Assembly (NCBI GenBank): GCA_902555465.1
Contig: CACDSN010000012.1
Location: forward strand, 1-45,337
Direction: 5' to 3'
Source of the DNA: an uncultured Pelagibacteraceae bacterium
GTDB taxonomy: Bacteria; Pseudomonadota; Alphaproteobacteria; Pelagibacterales; Pelagibacteraceae
DNA: 45,337 nucleotides
Shown: one piece after another, positions 45,010-45,337 of the stretch
How positions within the stretch are numbered: position 1 is the first letter of the stretch
How the letters are laid out: every line of letters starts with the position of its first letter
Program-made: the position numbers and the translations under genes
Notes under the pieces: model-generated
What the model saw: only the letters and a program-made list of their open reading frames with translations
Told to the model about the DNA's origin: nothing
Database searches by the model: none

Positions 45010-45337
45010 ATTCTTTTTTGTCTGGAAATTCTTTTATAAGATAGTTACTTCCTTTTTCAACTAAATGAAAGCTTAAGGAATTATCCAAGTCAATTGGCCA
45101 CTTATCTGAATTATAAATTATATCTATGGTTGCAAAAATACATACAGAAATTACATAACCTCTGATAAAACCAAAAAAAAAAACCAAATATTTTATCTAA
45201 ACTACCTATACCTGTATAAGTGACTACTTTGCTGATTCCTTTATTTATTAATAGAATAATAAAAATAACAACTATAAATAAACAAATTCCCAAAGATATA
45301 TCTAAAACAAATTCGTTATCAATTATATCTTCAACAT
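44975..45337 (-). pseudogene. cvpA: CvpA-family membrane protein, partial and frameshifted
   Basis: CvpA-family genes often precede purF, and the two reading frames here are parts of one such protein. The upstream part enters at the window edge (frame ending in TGIGSLDKIFGFFF) and the downstream part carries GFIRGYVISVCIFATIDIIYN to VQEL at 44975. They are joined through a run of eleven T on the minus strand (45173-45183); with ten T the frame would read straight through as GFFFGFIRGY. A one-base homopolymer error is likely, though a true mutation cannot be excluded. CvpA is a membrane protein with a role in colicin V production or envelope stress in other species. The start is outside the window. 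Confidence 0.82.

Overview
The window reads as part of the streamlined, AT-rich chromosome of a marine alphaproteobacterium of the SAR11 clade (Pelagibacterales). The evidence is strong A/T bias, genes that abut or overlap almost everywhere, the alaS-icd junction, a tandem glycine riboswitch in front of gcvT, and a SAM-II / SAM-V riboswitch pair in front of a betaine-homocysteine methyltransferase gene. This assignment rests on gene content and recalled knowledge, not on a database search. I found no tRNA or rRNA gene, insertion sequence, phage gene or CRISPR array.

Layout. 1-1.3 kb: end of alaS converging on icd. 1.4-8.2 kb (+): phosphatidylethanolamine synthesis (psd, pssA), a glycosyltransferase, rlmE, guaB (no CBS domains, broken by a frameshift), a TPR protein, guaA and panB. 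8.2-12.6 kb: a TerC-like membrane protein and a TPR protein on the minus strand, then a divergent 5-oxoprolinase locus (pxpA against pxpB-pxpC) ending in a DMT exporter-like gene. 12.6-17.1 kb: glycine riboswitch and gcvT-gcvH-gcvP. 17.1-21.6 kb: a lipid-modification set (FAD oxidoreductase, DUF1365, CFA-synthase-like methyltransferase, DUF3833 lipoprotein, SDR). 21.7-22.8 kb: a DAO-family oxidase. 22.8-31 kb: an NAD-dependent molybdenum formate dehydrogenase operon on the minus strand with fdhD, an HPP-family membrane protein and a SufU/IscU-like scaffold, divergent from mobA-moeA. 31-34.3 kb: DMT transporter, creatinase and glycine amidinotransferase. 34.3-41.6 kb (-): a small hypothetical, a coiled-coil protein, MFS and DMT transporters, gshB, gshA and a DUF255 thioredoxin-fold protein. 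41.65-45.3 kb: SAM-II, terminator, SAM-V, a short ORF and bhmt, then an HD-domain protein, purF and a frameshifted partial cvpA.

Much of the window fits one theme: C1 and glycine metabolism. BHMT uses glycine betaine methyl groups to make methionine. A DAO-type oxidase could demethylate or deaminate a methylated amine. The creatinase/amidinotransferase pair produces or consumes glycine, sarcosine and urea. GcvTHP splits glycine to CH2-THF and CO2, and formate dehydrogenase with its cofactor genes oxidises the C1 end product to CO2 with NADH.

The items most worth attention are: (1) the transporter-creatinase-amidinotransferase operon, which could run an arginine-to-ornithine-plus-urea cycle with glycine as carrier, or salvage guanidino compounds; (2) the bhmt leader, where the bhmt ribosome binding site sits in a 10-bp hairpin that a 23-codon ORF reads through; (3) a 12-bp perfect inverted repeat that buries the gcvT start codon against the linker between the two glycine aptamers; (4) the HPP protein and SufU-like scaffold inside the formate dehydrogenase operon; and (5) a CBS-less IMP dehydrogenase split at a slippery A-rich site.
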